Source: Steroidobacteraceae bacterium
Lineage (GTDB): Bacteria > Pseudomonadota > Gammaproteobacteria > Steroidobacterales > Steroidobacteraceae
Length of the DNA: 5,631 nucleotides
Assembly (NCBI GenBank): GCA_023253235.1
Contig: JALRHE010000114.1
Coordinates: forward strand, 1-5,631
Direction of reading: 5' to 3'
The notes under the pieces are model-generated. The model saw only the letters and a program-made list of their open reading frames with translations. It had not been told where the DNA came from and did not search any database. How positions within the stretch are numbered: position 1 is the stretch's first letter; each line of letters starts with the position of its first letter. The position numbers and the translations under genes were made by a program. Below are positions 5,280 through 5,631 of the stretch, in pieces.

Positions 5280-5631
5280 AGTCTCTATTGCGATGGTTTT
5301 CGGCAGCACTCACGACGGGCATTCTCGCTAGCGTAGGTTTCGCGCAGACGCCAACGATCACCATCACCGATGATGCGGGCAAAACGCTGTCCTTGACTCA
5401 AAAGCCCGTTCGTATCGTGAGTCTGTCGCCCGGTGCAACAGAGCTTCTCTTTGCAGCGGGTGCTGGAGACCGCGTTGTCGGCACCGTCGTCGGTGCGGAT
5501 GCGCCGGAAGCAGCCAAAAAAATTGAACGACTGGGCGATGCCAATGCGCTCAAGTACGAGCGACTGAAGGCGCTTAAGCCGGATGTGATCGTGATCTGGC
5601 GTGACATGACCCACGAGCTCGTACTCGAGAG
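5276..5631 (+). CDS. btuF: BtuF-like periplasmic substrate-binding protein of an ABC importer, N-terminal part
   Basis: The frame opens at ATG 5276 and is cut by the window end; 118 full codons are visible of an expected 270-300. Residues 1-23 (MKSLLRWFSAALTTGILASV, then GFA) form a clear signal peptide, with likely cleavage before QTPTITI. Then come ITDDAGKTLSLTQKPVRIVS, LSPGATELLFAAGAGDRVVG, and IERLGDANALKYERLKALKP followed by DVIVIWR. This order (RIVSLSP-TE-FAAG, then ERL-ALKPD-V-W) is that of class III (TroA/BtuF-type) binding proteins, and ALKPDVIVIWR is particularly close to BtuF, the vitamin B12 binder. A siderophore- or haem-binding relative cannot be excluded from the N-terminus alone, so the symbol is provisional. 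Its four-base overlap with the preceding small gene makes it part of the feo operon, which suggests joint control with iron uptake. Confidence 0.8.
   Translation, partial: MKSLLRWFSAALTTGILASVGFAQTPTITITDDAGKTLSLTQKPVRIVSLSPGATELLFAAGAGDRVVGTVVGADAPEAAKKIERLGDANALKYERLKALKPDVIVIWRDMTHELVLE

Noticed and set aside
1..5631. tRNA or rRNA genes, CRISPR arrays, transposase genes, integration sites, rho-independent terminators
   Set aside because: Looked for by eye on both strands; no cloverleaf, repeat-spacer series, transposase motif or GC stem followed by a T run was found.

Overview
The window looks like a bacterial chromosome segment of high to moderate GC, most likely from a gammaproteobacterium. 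The short FeoB, the AcrR/TetR-type regulator running into a TolC gene, and the overall protein style suggest the Xanthomonadales/Lysobacterales or relatives; this placement is by impression, not by a search. No rRNA, tRNA, CRISPR array, insertion sequence or terminator could be supported, and the window is densely coding.

The left half (about 2949 down to 1) is read on the minus strand. In order of transcription it holds a DUF2237 (COG3651) protein, the two subunits of an AzlC/AzlD-type branched-chain amino acid exporter, a TetR-family repressor, and the N-terminal two thirds of a TolC-family outer-membrane efflux protein. DUF2237-azlC-azlD overlap one another, as do tetR-tolC. The short gap between azlD and tetR carries a perfect 19-bp inverted repeat that is the best candidate for the repressor's own operator. 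RND pump genes would be expected downstream of tolC, but are not in view. The last ~70 bases at the left edge do not read as TolC: in the same frame they read as a piece of a translational GTPase of the TypA/BipA kind, which points to a chimeric junction.

The right half (2990 to 5631) is read on the plus strand. It is a compact ferrous iron uptake operon: feoA, a short feoB, a 64-residue single-pass membrane protein with a C-terminal CxxC, and the start of a BtuF-like periplasmic binding protein that runs off the window. A near-consensus -10 box and a Fur-box-like sequence lie at the start of feoA; the message looks almost leaderless. The two gene clusters diverge from a ~40-bp region (2950-2989).

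Four junctions have the 4-base ATGA stop/start overlap, so translational coupling is the rule here. The two most notable anomalies are the TolC/TypA-like junction at the left edge and an abrupt codon-usage break inside azlD: its 3' third, together with the following intergenic gap, is far richer in A+T than the rest. I saw no clearly new biological system; the window is mostly recognisable transport and regulatory genes with some mosaic structure.
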